From NCBI GenBank assembly GCA_963514095.1, contig OY741276.1, forward strand, positions 22,121,695 to 22,185,694: a stretch of DNA of 64,000 bases, given 5' to 3'. A program made the translations under genes and the position numbers. The notes under the pieces were generated by a model that saw only the letters and a list, made by a program, of their open reading frames with translations, was not told the origin of the DNA and ran no database searches. The first letter of the stretch is position 1; each line of letters begins with the position of its first letter. Origin of the DNA: Eutrigla gurnardus. Lineage: Eukaryota > Chordata > Actinopteri > Perciformes > Triglidae. Of this stretch, positions 13,518 to 26,000 are shown piece after piece.

Positions 13518-13577
13518 AATGGGGTGCCTCAGGGAAGTGTACCTGATCCACTTCTCTTCCTCTTGTTGATTAATGAA
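13518..13577 (+). mobile_element. LINE reverse-transcriptase fragment
   Basis: Reading from 13518 gives NGVPQGSVPDPLLFLLLINE, which matches the conserved GVPQGSVLGPLLFLLYIND block of non-LTR retrotransposon reverse transcriptases. The frame closes a few codons later and no further domains are clear. This is a dead 5'- and 3'-truncated relic. Confidence 0.75.
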
Positions 13578-15933
13578 TGACTCACTCACTTAAAGTAAAC
13601 ACAGCATTACTCCTCTTAAGACAAATTATAATTTACATCGATATCTTACTTGAAGAAAATTAATAATATACTCCAAATTGCTTAAATTCCTATTTAACAT
13701 GCAATAACTGCACCATCCGACTAAAAAAAACAAGGATTTATCACAGAGCAAAATCATAATGTATATCTTAACATTAGTTCTCATCTTACATCCTTTGTTT
13801 CAAACCATCAAGCAGTTTTAAATTCGTATTGTTAGTTTGGTCTCTCACTAACAAATAATGAACAATTTCATTGCATAATAACAAATAGTTTGAAGTTTGG
13901 AAAATACCTTATCCGCTTTGTGGTCAATAATTAGATGACAAATTCGGTACCGGTCATGTTAAAAGGTAAAAAAGACAATTTTACGGAAAGTATTTTTCTG
14001 GGGACTATTTCTTTGCCTCAAACAGTAGTTTATAACCAATAAGTGTTGAGTATTAATTTAGCCCATAAACACAAACCAACAAATAGTTGCTTTTGGCCTG
14101 ATAAGACAAATAAGATAGACTTTGTTACTTAAGAGGTGCTCAGAGGCTCTTTATAGGTTCATTTCCAGCCTTGATGCAAAGCTATCGAGCTACTGGCTGT
14201 CATCTTATATTTAACAGACCGATATGCGAGTGGTGCCATGTTCTCATCTAATGAGAATGAGAAAGCAAATGAGCATATTTTCCCAACTATCAAACCTTTT
14301 TGTAAGATTCATATGACATTAAAGACAGTGTGGAGACCTTTTGTTTTGCAGGAAATAATTACTGCAATTAGTTACACTTTTGCTTTTGACTATGATAACA
14401 ACCATCTTCCTCCTCCTCCCTGTAGAATTGTCTCAAGACATAATTCAGCCAGATGTAATCAGGTCCATCTTGCACAAACTCAACCCAATTCCATCTTCCA
14501 ATAACAACATTCTCCTTCAAAATTAATTAATTTTACCCGCTTCAAATGGCCATGTATTGAGCACTTTAGATTACTGATATTTTTCCCATTTTCATCATTT
14601 TATAGTTTCTTAATCCTCTCTATGTGAGTGAACAGAAAACTCTTTAGATAACTTTTTAACTGAGTCAAGTCATAAGCAGGTCATGTTTCTTCACATTATT
14701 TTGCCATTGTTCCTCTTAAAAGAAAATCAAATGCTACCATTAACACCTAATCTCAGGTAGTACTACATACAATGTGTAGTACTTTGGTAGGCTTGTACCA
14801 AAAACCCAAATGCTCCATTATGTAGTGCAAAGAAGATTTAAAAATTAAAAAAAAAAAAAAAAAAAAACCTCAAAACTAGATGTGTGATGGTGGCCAAGGG
14901 GTTTAAGACTGTGGGCTCAAATAAGTCTCAATAAGAAATTATTCACATCTATCACCCTTTGTAAATGTCTAGATAAGATTTGTTGTTAAAGTGTTGAGAA
15001 TATGTAAATACATTTGGTCACAAATTCTATCAACAGTAAGGCTAAACAAACACTGAAGTGGTTTAGTGAACATCTGTGTGAACATTCAAAGCAAAACCCC
15101 TTGCGTGTGAAACTCAGTGCTCAAACTTCCTACACTGTGTGGGACAGTGAAGATACAAATCAAAATAGGTACCAACTTCAACAATGCAATGGAGTGCACA
15201 TCATCTAAAATTTGAATAGTGGCATTTAAAAAAAAAAATGTTTTTGCAGTTTGACTGACACATATTCTCAATTTGCGCCTTTGGCAAGGGTTTGCAGTGC
15301 TGTCGGGGAATTTTTGCTGCATGCCACCCCCTTCTACCTCTTAAATTCCGGTCATCTCTAATGTCCCAAATAAAAAGGCAAAAGAATGCTACAAACATTT
15401 TAAAATGAACTGAATTGAGAAGAGAAAAACAAAATGTACCACAATGGCTCCAGGGCAGATGTCCCCACTAATAATTTCTAGTTAATGTGCAACTGGTTGA
15501 TATTGTACACACATTCAGTACAAAAACCCCAACACACCCTCCAGTTATGTTTACAGACAACATGGTGGGAACTTCATATTGTGGGATTTCTTCATGTGAG
15601 TGGTTTGGTCCTAATAACTCAGTTATTAATTATTCCAGTTTACAACCCCCCCACACACACACACACACACTCTTTGAATACACAGTGTTGCCTTTTTATC
15701 GTGAACTCAAAAATATGACTTGAGCTTTTTTCAAAAAGAAAAGGAAGGAAGGAAATTCATAATTCATTGTAAACTTAAGCCACCTGACTAATTTCCTCTG
15801 GTTGAGAACCACAGCTGCAGAGCTGCTTGCGTTATCCTCATGTGTGGATTTAAGTCCATCCTACTTTTTTCTTCGCTGGGGATCAGCACAAACCAGTTCA
15901 TGTTTTGTTTAGGCAAACAGGGTTTCACCACTG

Positions 15934-18900
15934 TCAACTCTTCTCATCTTCATCAGTGCTTTCACTTAACACACTGTCCAAGTGCATGGAGCTCATCTGC
16001 TCCTCAAAGTTCAGAAATGTGTGGTTGCAATCCTTCTCCAGCATTTTTTTCCAAATTTTTACTGGAAGAAAAAAATACAAAAAGCAAAACAATATATATT
16101 ATTTGACTTTCAATGGGGAAATAAGTGTCATCGTGTTACTCTGCATCTCCCTGAATGTGAATTTAATTGGTCATGCCACAACATTACATATCAAATTAAT
16201 TAATTCATATAAAAATGAACATCACAAATATAACGTACTGTACTCTGGCTCCTCTGGCTGTGTGGTGTCAGGATCAGGCTTGGCTTCCTCAGTCAGGCTG
16301 CTGATCTGCAGCTTTTCCTCCATGTTCAGTTCATCCTCTGCCTCCCCTGTCTGATCCAGGCTCGACACCATCACCTCATAAGCTCTCCTGGCCTCAGACG
16401 ACAACTCGATCATCTTGTGATAAAAGTCCTGTGGGTAAGAAAGACAAAGATGTCAGCTTGATTTAAATATTTTTCTTGTAACAATATTAAAGGCCCTGTC
16501 AAGAAACAACTGCCTGTTAGGGATGAGTATGTATTGTTGAACATTAGCCCGACCTGTGCACCATCATAGTTGAAGATGCCCACAAGGCTGACAGGCACCG
16601 CCTTGTTGACGCAGCGACCCAAAGCTTTCCGGGAGAGGGCAAACACAAACGGCACTCCCTGTTCCCGACATGTGTCGATGATGGTGTAGAGAGCCTCATC
16701 CAGGCCTCCTGTGAAAGGTGACATATCCATAAATAGGGGTGGGTAAATATTATAAATATTGATACGGCAATATATCGCGATACTTTGCCGCCCAATACAA
16801 TATCGATTTTTCAACTCCAAAGATCGATTTAAAAAGATTCATGTTTAGACGCATTGTGAATGCAGTACTTTATCCTTTTTCATTTTATTTTCAATATTTA
16901 TTCCAGTGAATTTCATGGGAATTAATAAAATGGAGAGCCTGTTTTGAATGAAATAGTTTTGACTCAATTTGTCCTCTGATCAAAATCATCTGATGTACAT
17001 ATACAGATTCATCTTTATTTATCACAATATCGTATATTGCGATACGTATCGTATCGTGACCAAAGTATCGTGATACGTATCGTATCGTGACCAAAGTATC
17101 GTGATACGTATCGTATCGTGAGGTTCTTGCCAATACTCACCCTTATCTATAAATGTCAGTATTACAGTTTACCTGATGCTCATCGGCACTATGTTGGTCC
17201 CAGGTATACACTTCTAAATGAGTGTGACAGAAGGTCTTGCCAAAATGTCATGGGCAGACTGCACAAAATGTTCCCATGGAGAAACTAGTCTTTACCTCTT
17301 CTGTGAGGAATGTATCTCTGTAGGAGATAATAATTATAAACTGTAAATTGGAAACAGTACCTTTGGACTGGATGCGTTCACAGTTGGGTGAGATGATGAC
17401 ACACTTGACCTTCCTGAGTTTGAGGTGCTTCAGGACCTCTCTGAGCCCCATCACAATGCGTCTTTTCATGCGGGCCTTCATGGGGTCCTTCTGGTACAGG
17501 CGGTCCTGGAAACGAACCAGCTCCTTTAGCAGAGTCGTAACACACTCATCCACGTCTTTGCTCAGCATCTGGCTGCAATAGCTGTAGCACCAACGTACAA
17601 CAATAAACATTTCTAATTAACAACAATGCCATGACATTCTGAGAGATTAAATGTTTTCTTATTTGTTGACAATTTGTGACCGAGTATACAGTTTACAGTC
17701 TTACTCTCTGAACTTCCTGCTGTGGATTTTGGGTCGACTGGCTGGGCATGGCACAGGTAAGGTGGTTGGTTGCTCTTCGATTTCATCTCTGTCGGCCTCT
17801 TCATCCGCCTCTTTCACCATCTGGTTAGTGTCGTTAAACTCATGAACTTGATCATCAAGATCTTCTGTAGGACTCCCAACCTCATCTGAGGCTACTGAAG
17901 CACAAAAACAATCGAGATCAAATATTAGCTAGAAACAAATATTTCCTAAATAGGGCTCAAATGCATTTGATTGTTTCACATGCATGATCTGACCTGTAAC
18001 ATTAGTGTCACACTGCTCTACTTCTTCTTCTTCTACAGCAGCAGCCTCATCGTCATTACCAGGTTGGGAATCATTTTCAGGCAGCAGTCCTCTCTCCTCC
18101 AGCAAACGTCTTTGTTTCCTCTCCTCCCTTTCTTTCAAAATGACCTGATGATCAGGCAGAAATAAACTAACAAAAGGCTGCAAGGCTAAAACTATGTTTT
18201 CACAAAAATGTAGTGCATCTGTACTTGTTCCAAAGTAAGCAGGTAGACTTGCCTTCTTGAGAGGAGTGGGTTTCTTGGCTTTGGGCACTTCTCTCTGCTT
18301 GCCTTTCTTCACCAAAGGGCTGGTGGAGTCCAGAGGATTGTGTGCAATTTTATCCTGCTGCCACGGCGGCTTCTTCTGGACTAACGCCTGCTTCTGGACA
18401 ACAGGCAGTCCACCACCAACTACAAAGAAATAAAAAAATACTTATTCTGCAAATGAATATTTATCAAAGAAAGAAAATAGGACGCCATTGTATCAGAGGC
18501 CAGGGCGGCGAACGCAACCCACCTGAGAGAATGACTGGTTTGGCGTCCTGCTTGACTTTTTGAGATTGCTTCTTTTCTAGGGCTGCCAACATGTTTCCGA
18601 TATCCAGCTGAACAGGAACTTTGCTCTTCTTCCCAGACACCTTTTCAGCTTTCTAGAAATCAGGACAGCAAGAACAATCTCTATTGTTTTCTCTGGGATA
18701 ATATCAAAACATACACTTTGACTGTACATTACAAGAAAAGAACAAACCTGTCCTTTCTTAGCCGTCTCTGTGTGCTGTGTTTTTACTGGGGATTTTTCCT
18801 TGGTTTGGTCAACGAAGGGATGCTGAACACCTTCTCTTTGGTTTTCCTAAGGAAAGAAACCCCCCACAGCATTTTTCAAATTACACAATACATGTTGAAT

Positions 18901-21509
18901 TACGATTAAAGATTGAAAGCGAATTTTGGCAAAAACACTATTATAATTATAGCAAGAAAACAACTAATGGCATGTACCTCATTGCATAGTTTTGCTGCGT
19001 TGGTGCTTGTTATGAATCTATCAGTGACGGTCAGAGCAAGGGTCAAACCTGGAAACTCCTCTTCATCCTGAAAAGACAACAAGCTACAAAACTAATTTTC
19101 CATCCGATACTTACAAAAACAAATCTACACGTAAAATGCTTACAGATGAGTTTTGCTTTTGAATTGAGTGGCAATAAGGACACTATTTTGTGTTAACCTC
19201 AAATTTTGGAGGCTCCTGATACATTGCTGGCTCCTCTGACTCAGCTTCTGTGTCTTCACCAGCACCTTTAGCTTTCTTCTTTTTTTTCTTCCGTTTTCTC
19301 TTCCCTGGAGCTCCCTCCTCCTGCTGAGCAGCCATTTCCTCCATCTGAACAGAAGCAAAAATGAAGGGACAAAAAACAATGCCTGGCAGTGCCGTGTACA
19401 AGAAAACCACATTTGATTACTTAAGAATGAATGAAACCGTTAATAAATCAAACAGCCCATTTTCCTGCAATAGCTTGGAAAAATAAGCTGTTAGGCTGAG
19501 AGCCTAAATCAAACAAAATGTCATCTAACCTGCATGCGATTGCTGTTGATTGTCTTTTCTTGAGGGACAGGTTTCTTTGGAGGCTGAGAAGCAACATTGG
19601 CCCAGGAAGTCACCACCGACTGACCTGTTCACAAAATGAAATACATCTGTATGTAGTATAGTAATGACACGGCATTATAGTCATTGTAGTAAGTGATTAC
19701 AGGGACGTTTACCTACCTGGTGAAGCAGCAGAGGAATCTGGCTTAGCATTAGTGGTAATTTGTTGGGGGTTAGGTTGTGTTGGGGACCCCCTCCTGACAG
19801 ACTAATTCAAATTCAGGAATATAGTTATGTTAGTGAAGCATTAACTACAAACTACACAATATATAATCTGATATTTCAGTGAGCTCACCTTCCAGCAAGA
19901 TAATGACATTTGCATTTGAGGACTCGAGGATGCAGGAGTTGGACCCCAGCACTCTTTCTGAACAACGGAAGGGCCCACTTTGCCCAACACACCACCAGCC
20001 AACTCTGGGAAATCAGTCATCTTCACTTCAAATGGGACCTGGTCTGCCTGCACTGGTTTTGACTTCCCTGCAGAGTTCTGGGGATACCTGGCACCTCTAG
20101 AACCTGTGGTGAAAGCAAAAGCAAAAGCTAGAGCTTAATTACAGTATTTACCATAAAGACTGCTACAAAATGATTTTCACCCGATGAGTGAGAGAAATAG
20201 AGTAACTAGACTTATGTTGCAGAATTGGAAGTGAGAAGGGTGGATTGAGACATGATAGCCACATCAAATGATACCAAAGAGAAAGGTCTAATTCCCTGTC
20301 ATATATTAAGAGTGTCATTTTATGCTTTTTCCAACATTTATTTAACTTGTTTAAAACATAAGTTTCCATTCTGAATAATATTCTGTACATTTTCATATGG
20401 GTGTGTGATGGAAATTTATAATAACAAAAGGAGGAAAAAGAAACCAATATCATGTGTGATAACTACCTTTTTTCTGTGCATCCAGTGAGTTCTTGCCCAT
20501 AACTCTACCTTGAGCAGTAGAGCCAATGTTGCCCTCTGATGTCTGTGGAGATGGATAAACAACACTGAAACTAATTTCATGAAGGGAGTTTTGTTTTATC
20601 TATGTTTCTAGTACCAAATCCCACCTTCATATGTTGATCCCGTGTGGACCCGTCTCTCTGCAGGAACCCGTCACTGGTCTCCCTCAGAGGGCGGCTGCTG
20701 CTGTAACCATGACTCCTTGGAACATCTCCTCCTTTTCCTGTTGGCGCTCCGTTTGTATTTGATGGATTCTTCTTTTGCCTCAGACCTGAGCACTGGTTCC
20801 TCCACAGAGTTCAGAAGATCCAACAAATAAAGGCCTGACATCAATTACTTTAATCAAGATTTAAAATAAATACATCTGTGATAATCCTCCTACCCTCTTA
20901 GACTCTGGTCGGACACATATGGATTTGGTAAAACCAGAGGTGTTGGTTTGACTGTGTGTGGCTCAGCAGACTCCTTCCTCTGTCTCGCCTGTTGTTTGTG
21001 GTCAAACGGCTGGACAGCAGATGGCACTTTGCTCCCCTGTGGACAGTAAAGATTGGCAGCCATCAACAGTGCTGGAATACGACCTTTGGCCGGAGTACAC
21101 GTGAAGCCGTGTATTGCACCACTTGTTTCAAAACTACTATATCACTTTATCCACGTTTTGGACTCACACTTCACTCAGACGAAAAGGCTTAACTTTTAGT
21201 ACAGTTAACGATTAGCTTTAACTAACTAAACTGTTAAGCCGTTAGCTCAACATATTTCGTTATGCAAGTTGACGCTTCGTCTTCGTCGCAACTTTGGACT
21301 AGCCAAAATAGTAATGTTGTACAAATGGTCACAATCAACAACTTATTGATGTGATAAAAAACAGCTGGCAAAATAATATCCTCGAAGGTTACACTTTCAC
21401 AGCACCTAGCTTAAAGTTAGCTCCTGACTATCTGCATCAGCGTACATTCGCTACACATTTACTGGCTAGCTTGGTTGCTAAAAAAAAATTCGTTCGCTAC
21501 CTTGTCCAT
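15934..21509 (-). CDS. secisbp2: SECIS-binding protein 2
   Basis: SBP2 binds SECIS elements in selenoprotein mRNAs and allows UGA to be read as selenocysteine. I place 18 coding exons: 21501-21509, 20894-21036, 20625-20799, 20467-20542, 19889-20103, 19717-19801, 19530-19624, 19198-19344, 18978-19067, 18748-18846, 18523-18652, 18253-18419, 17994-18144, 17705-17894, 17361-17581, 16554-16708, 16239-16428 and 15934-16061. The sum is 2466 nt, 821 residues (human 854). Landmarks are FEVKMTDFPEL (exon 5), DEEEFPGL (exon 9), VPVQLDIGNML (exon 11), LVKKGKQREVPKAKKPTPLKK (exon 12) and FRDYCSQMLSKDVDECV opening the L7Ae-type RNA-binding domain of exons 15-16 (CVIISPNCERIQSKGG, GRCVNKAVPVSLVGIFNYDGAQ). 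The tail YIKIWKKMLEKDC matches SECISBP2 rather than the longer SECISBP2L. The exon 3 acceptor at 20800 was chosen because it is the only in-phase one I found. The intron after exon 12 has a GC donor. Confidence 0.93.
16735..17143. mobile_element. hAT-like non-autonomous element in a secisbp2 intron
   Basis: The left end AGGGGTGGGTA and the reverse complement of the right end (AGGGTGAGTA) form short inverted termini. The flanks TATCCATAAAT (16724-16734) and TATCTATAAAT (17144-17154) agree at 10 of 11 positions, consistent with a target duplication. The interior has degenerate ATCGATA-type words typical of fish hAT-derived repeats and a 31-bp tandem array. It has no coding capacity. Assignment to hAT rests on end sequences only. 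Confidence 0.65.
17041..17120. repeat. 31-bp tandem repeat, about 2.6 copies
   Basis: The unit starts GATACGTATCGTATCGTGAC and continues CAAAGTATCGT. It is repeated at 31-bp spacing with almost no differences. Each unit contains the palindrome GATACGTATC. The array sits inside the hAT-like element and is probably part of it. Confidence 0.8.
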
Positions 21510-23040
21510 CTTCGGGTTTTTACTATATGCAGTCACATCTCCGCGTGGTCACTCGATCTTCCATGTGTTGTCAAACTCCCTGTTGCAACGGCGCTACGTG
21601 TATCTACGTACCGAGTGTTGCTATCTCGGCTAAACAACCTGTTTGATGGCAGTAGCAGCTAAGCTAACCTAGCTTCATTGGAACAGCTGGTGTAAATGTT
21701 GTGTCCACGGTGAGGAGGGCTACAGCGACATCTTCTGGCTCATGGCGTAAAAAACAACTTTCCCATAAGGTAAGAACAACACTAACTAAATATGAATGGC
21801 CTTTTCATTTACAGTAGTTATACCGACGTGTCACAATATAAACCTACAGCCAGTGGTGACAACATAACTGCTGCTGCTTTGTAAGGGCTTGTTGCATAGA
21901 GCAGTTGTGTGGGTGAGCTACTCGTATAATTTACTGAATGGCAACTACCATTTACAGCAATACAGGAAATGGGACTATATCGATATTGTGAATAACTGGG
22001 CAACGAGTCACAACAGAGGAATACAATACATTTTTGAAATTTCCTGGAAGTTTGTCTGAGCCGTTATCAAAGTTTTGTTAACAAGGGTGCCCCATTCATC
22101 ATGCTCCCTCCCCGCATGCCCTCTTCCGCCTGTAGTGCTTCCGGTCAAACTTTCTCTGATTTCATAATAAAAGCAACCATTACTGGTGTTTATGTATTTA
22201 TTTTTTCTTCAAATGTTGAACATCGAATTTTTAAACATGTGACATGTCCAAATAATCAAACAATAAAACATTGCAAGATATTATGGAAAACTTTTTTGGT
22301 AAACATTTAATTGGGCTTTAATGTTTGTTTATTACAATGATAGATGGACAGACAGAAGATATATGGAAATTATTTATCCTGAATAACCTGTTGAGATGTG
22401 CCATCTCGTTTTCGAGGGGTCCCAAGATTATAATGATTATACAATTTGAATTGTATCATCGAATTGCACTAATGCTGCTTTCTTTGTTTTGTTTCTTTGA
22501 TTATTTTATTATTTTACTTTATTGTTTATATATTATTATATTGTGGACTTGTACAGCTACTCTCTGTGGCCTTAATTGCGCCCCTTGAACAGTTCAAGTT
22601 TTTTTTAATTGAAATACATTTTTAGTAGAACAAGCATAGGCAAAATAACTATAATAATAAAATCAGAGACAACGCCATCTAGTGACCCTTTGGGCCAATA
22701 CGAAAATGTGGCGTATATAATATAATAGCTAGTAAATTGATGAAATGCTAATGTGTGATTAGTTAATGTTTTGTCCCTTTCTTTAGTCTACTCTACTGAA
22801 TTAACTGGAAATGAGTGTCCCTTTTCACGGCACCTCTAATCAGTTTTATTTTGAAAGTTAAATGACTTTCGACGGAAGTGAAGTTAATTCCATTGATGGG
22901 CTCGTTGTTGGGGCGGAAGCGGCTCAAGCCAGAGATAGTTGTACTCGCGGGAAAAATGGCGGAGGATCGGGGTCTCTTCACGTTGTCAACATCGGCGATT
23001 CAAAATATTCCATTTTAAGCGTCATCTGGTGATTTTCTAC
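21510..23040. promoter_or_regulatory. Shared upstream region of secisbp2 and the znf462-type gene
   Basis: About 1.5 kb lie between two divergent start codons. The stretch 22900-23040 should be the non-coding first exon of the znf462-type gene. It contains an ATG in good context (AAAAATGG, 22956) whose frame ends after 20 codons at 23018, so it may be an upstream reading frame. The middle (22100-22800) is AT-rich with no recognisable gene. Confidence 0.45.
22956..23018 (+). other. Possible upstream reading frame in the znf462 leader
   Basis: An ATG in the context AAAAATGG opens 20 codons and then TAA, 22 bases before the proposed start at 23041. If the transcript begins upstream of it, ribosomes would meet this frame first, which could lower translation of the main protein. 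Transcription start is unknown, so this is tentative. Confidence 0.3.
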
Positions 23041-26000
23041 ATGCGTGAGTACGCCAACTGTGTGCACCGAGTGTTTGAGTGAATCGTGATTTGTCGACTT
23101 TGGCGTTGATGATTTGGTTGTAAGAGTTAGTGCCAGTTTGTTCTGTAAAGGGTCTTGACTGGCTTTACGTTTCCTTCCTGTTGAACATACCTGAGTCGAG
23201 GTCCTAAGTTGTTTCTTGCTATTGTTGTGCTGCTGTTCATTTGATCCCCCCTTTATACTCAAGAAGAGCACCAGACCTCTTGTTGGCAATATTTAATTGT
23301 TTTAATCCCTGTGGAAACCCCCACTAGTGCAAATAACTTTCACAGTAACGAAATAACGTTGGTAATCAGCTGATATTGTACCATTTGGCAATGGAATAAT
23401 ATCTGCATTCACTCCTCCAGGTGTGGCACAATTGCATCCTTGTATGTCTTTGTGTTTCGGGAGGAATGCAAGATGCAAGAAGGTATTCATTACGTCAGTG
23501 TTCTGACAATGTTGTAACAATGTAGTGGCAATGAAATTAAGTTGTGTATTCAACACTTTCTGTTATTTACCCCCCTCAGATTCAATCAACTCCACCACCT
23601 CTGAGCGCACAACACAGAATCAAGTAATCACTGCATCGTCAAGCACGTCTTTCCAGTGTAGTCACTGTACACTCCTGTTCAAAACCAAGGTCTACCTTTT
23701 TGAACACCTCCACAAGGTGCATGGCTTTGATATTGACGTTGCTATCAGAGAGGCTGGTGTGAAGCACCCTGGGACTAACAGAGCCGACACTCAGAACAGT
23801 TTAGGAGACGGTTTCGAATGCCAGCGCTGTGATTTTACAGCTTGCGACTGTGACGTCTTAAATGAACATGAGAGGCAGTGTCACAAAAAACCAGAGGACC
23901 GACCGGTGATACGGAATCTTGTCATTTGTGAAAACCCAGAGACCATCATTACTGTCACATCAACGAACCAGGGCACCAAAGCTGCAGGAGCAAAAGAGAT
24001 TATGTCTACCTCAAAATCTAAATGCACACTTAACTCATCAAAGGATCTGAAGACCTACAAGAGGCCACTGCAAACGATAACCAAGTTCTTTGCTGTGTCA
24101 TCTCATTCGAATGAGAAACCTCCAGTGAAGTCAGCTGAGAGCCCAAAGCTTCAAGATGCCACCAAAGGGACCATAATATTACAAGAGTCTCCCTCAAGCT
24201 CTGCCCCAAACAGTAGTGGTGTGTTTAAAGTCACTGCAAAGTCCACGATTGATATCACCAGGGTAACTAACCGTTTTTTGTTAAATGACCACCTTTTAAA
24301 TACTGACCTGAGGCCACCAAAGCCCAAGGAACGATCCAAAGAAACAGTTCCTGACGGCGTTGAGACAAAGAACAACACTGACGGCTCAAAAATTCCCCCT
24401 TTAAAAAAAGCAAAGTTGGAAAACAAAGACACAAATCTCCCAAACGCAGCAGAACGACAGTTATCAGGCAACACAGAGTTTTCATTTGACATCAGCGAAG
24501 ATGAAGGCGAAAAGAGACTTAATCTCGTTAGTGAAGATCCCGAAAGCTCAAAGGTTTATTTTTGCAAGCACTGCGAATACAGTGGTGCAGGTATCACATG
24601 TTTGTCTATGCATTATCAGAATCACCACCCCTACGTGAGATATAACGCTGCCTACATCCAGGATCCAAGTGATGACAGTTCCACCTTTCGTTGCCTGCAC
24701 TGTCCTGTTGAGTTTGTAAGCGTAGCTGACCTCAAGAGACACTACACTGACACTCACCCGGAGGCCCCAGATGTGTTCACGATGCAGTCACGTGAACTCG
24801 GTTTGGCTTTCAAGTGTTTCACCTGTCTGTTCACCACCAGCGTATTGAAGGCTTTGAAAAAACATTACAAGGAAATCCACCCAACGCATAACGTGGACAA
24901 TTCCTTGATGTACTACAGATATTCGGTGACGGGATCCCAAGAGGGATCAGCTGGGTTGAATGCGTGTGAAAAAGGACAAAGTCCAGAAAGACGGGGGGAG
25001 ATTTCTCCTGAGACTGCGTGCTCACCATGCGAGGTAGTAAATAATATGCCGTCGCCTCAGCATCCCACCTCCACAGGAGCAGACGTGTCCTTGTACCATT
25101 GCAACAACTGCAAGTTTAGTCACAAGTCAGTTGTTGTTATGCATGTCCATTACCAAAAAAGCCACCCGGGCGAAGAAGTCACGATAGACAAAATCAGACA
25201 GTCAGCTTGTGTCACGTCCCAGATGACGCCAGATAAGTCTCCAAACTCTGCGACGGTAACAAAGACACCTGCGCCTCAAACCGACATCTCAGATCCCCCG
25301 AAAAAAACAAAGGCGGAGCCGTTGCAGCATGAGCGCACATCGGAAGGTTCCAAGACTCGTTCAGAGTCTTCCAAAGCGGAACCTGCAGAGGACAGCTGTA
25401 AATCCAGGAAATCGCCCATCAAACGCAAACGGGAGGAGTCTGCTAGAATGAACAGTTTATCCTGCGGTTCACCAAATGGATTGTTTTACTGCCAGTATTG
25501 CAATTATTCAAGTGTCAACATCAAAAGCGTTGTTGGTCATCATAACGCAAAACATGCTTTGCATGCGCTCACATGTATGGAAGAGATCGCCGTATACAGT
25601 GCCAAGGTGGGAAAAAGGAAATGTCAAAGTGAAGCTGGGCCCTCAGCAAGTACTACCTCTTCTCATTCAAAAACCAGAAAACAAGTTGAGGTAGACCGTG
25701 AAGAAGTTCAACAGGATGAAGCAGAAGATGCTTCTTCGGCGGAAGGTAATGCCTATGCACGTGCAGAAAACCTATTTTACTGCCAAATGTGCAACTATGG
25801 AAATCCATCTGTCAAAGGAGTAGCAAACCATCAAACTAGAATTCACAAAACCCTTCACTACAGCAAGGAGAACATTGTTAAACATACATATTTGATGTGC
25901 AAGGAAATAAAAAAATCCAAATCTCAACCAAAGGAGTTATCCTTTGCTACACGTCTACCTCTTCCGCTGATGAATGAGGGCGATGTAGATATGTTTTTCT

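Larger units (their letters stand above)
11921..15933. other. Convergent intergenic region between prlrb and secisbp2
   Basis: This is 4 kb of AT-rich DNA holding the 3' untranslated regions of both flanking genes. It also holds a dispersed repeat (12006-12260), a reverse-transcriptase fragment (13518-13577), a poly(A) run near 14851-14867 and a short CA repeat near 15651-15670. The open frames of up to about 95 residues (such as 12316-12603) have no recognisable family and look accidental. Confidence 0.6.

Noticed and set aside
16222..16238. Straight read-through end of secisbp2 (…YSTLYL)
   Set aside because: A GTACGT donor and a homologous final exon give a better match to SECISBP2 and a frame-consistent total.
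15905..16354. 149-codon open frame on the plus strand
   Set aside because: It overlaps secisbp2 exons 17-18 on the opposite strand; the reading is an antisense shadow.
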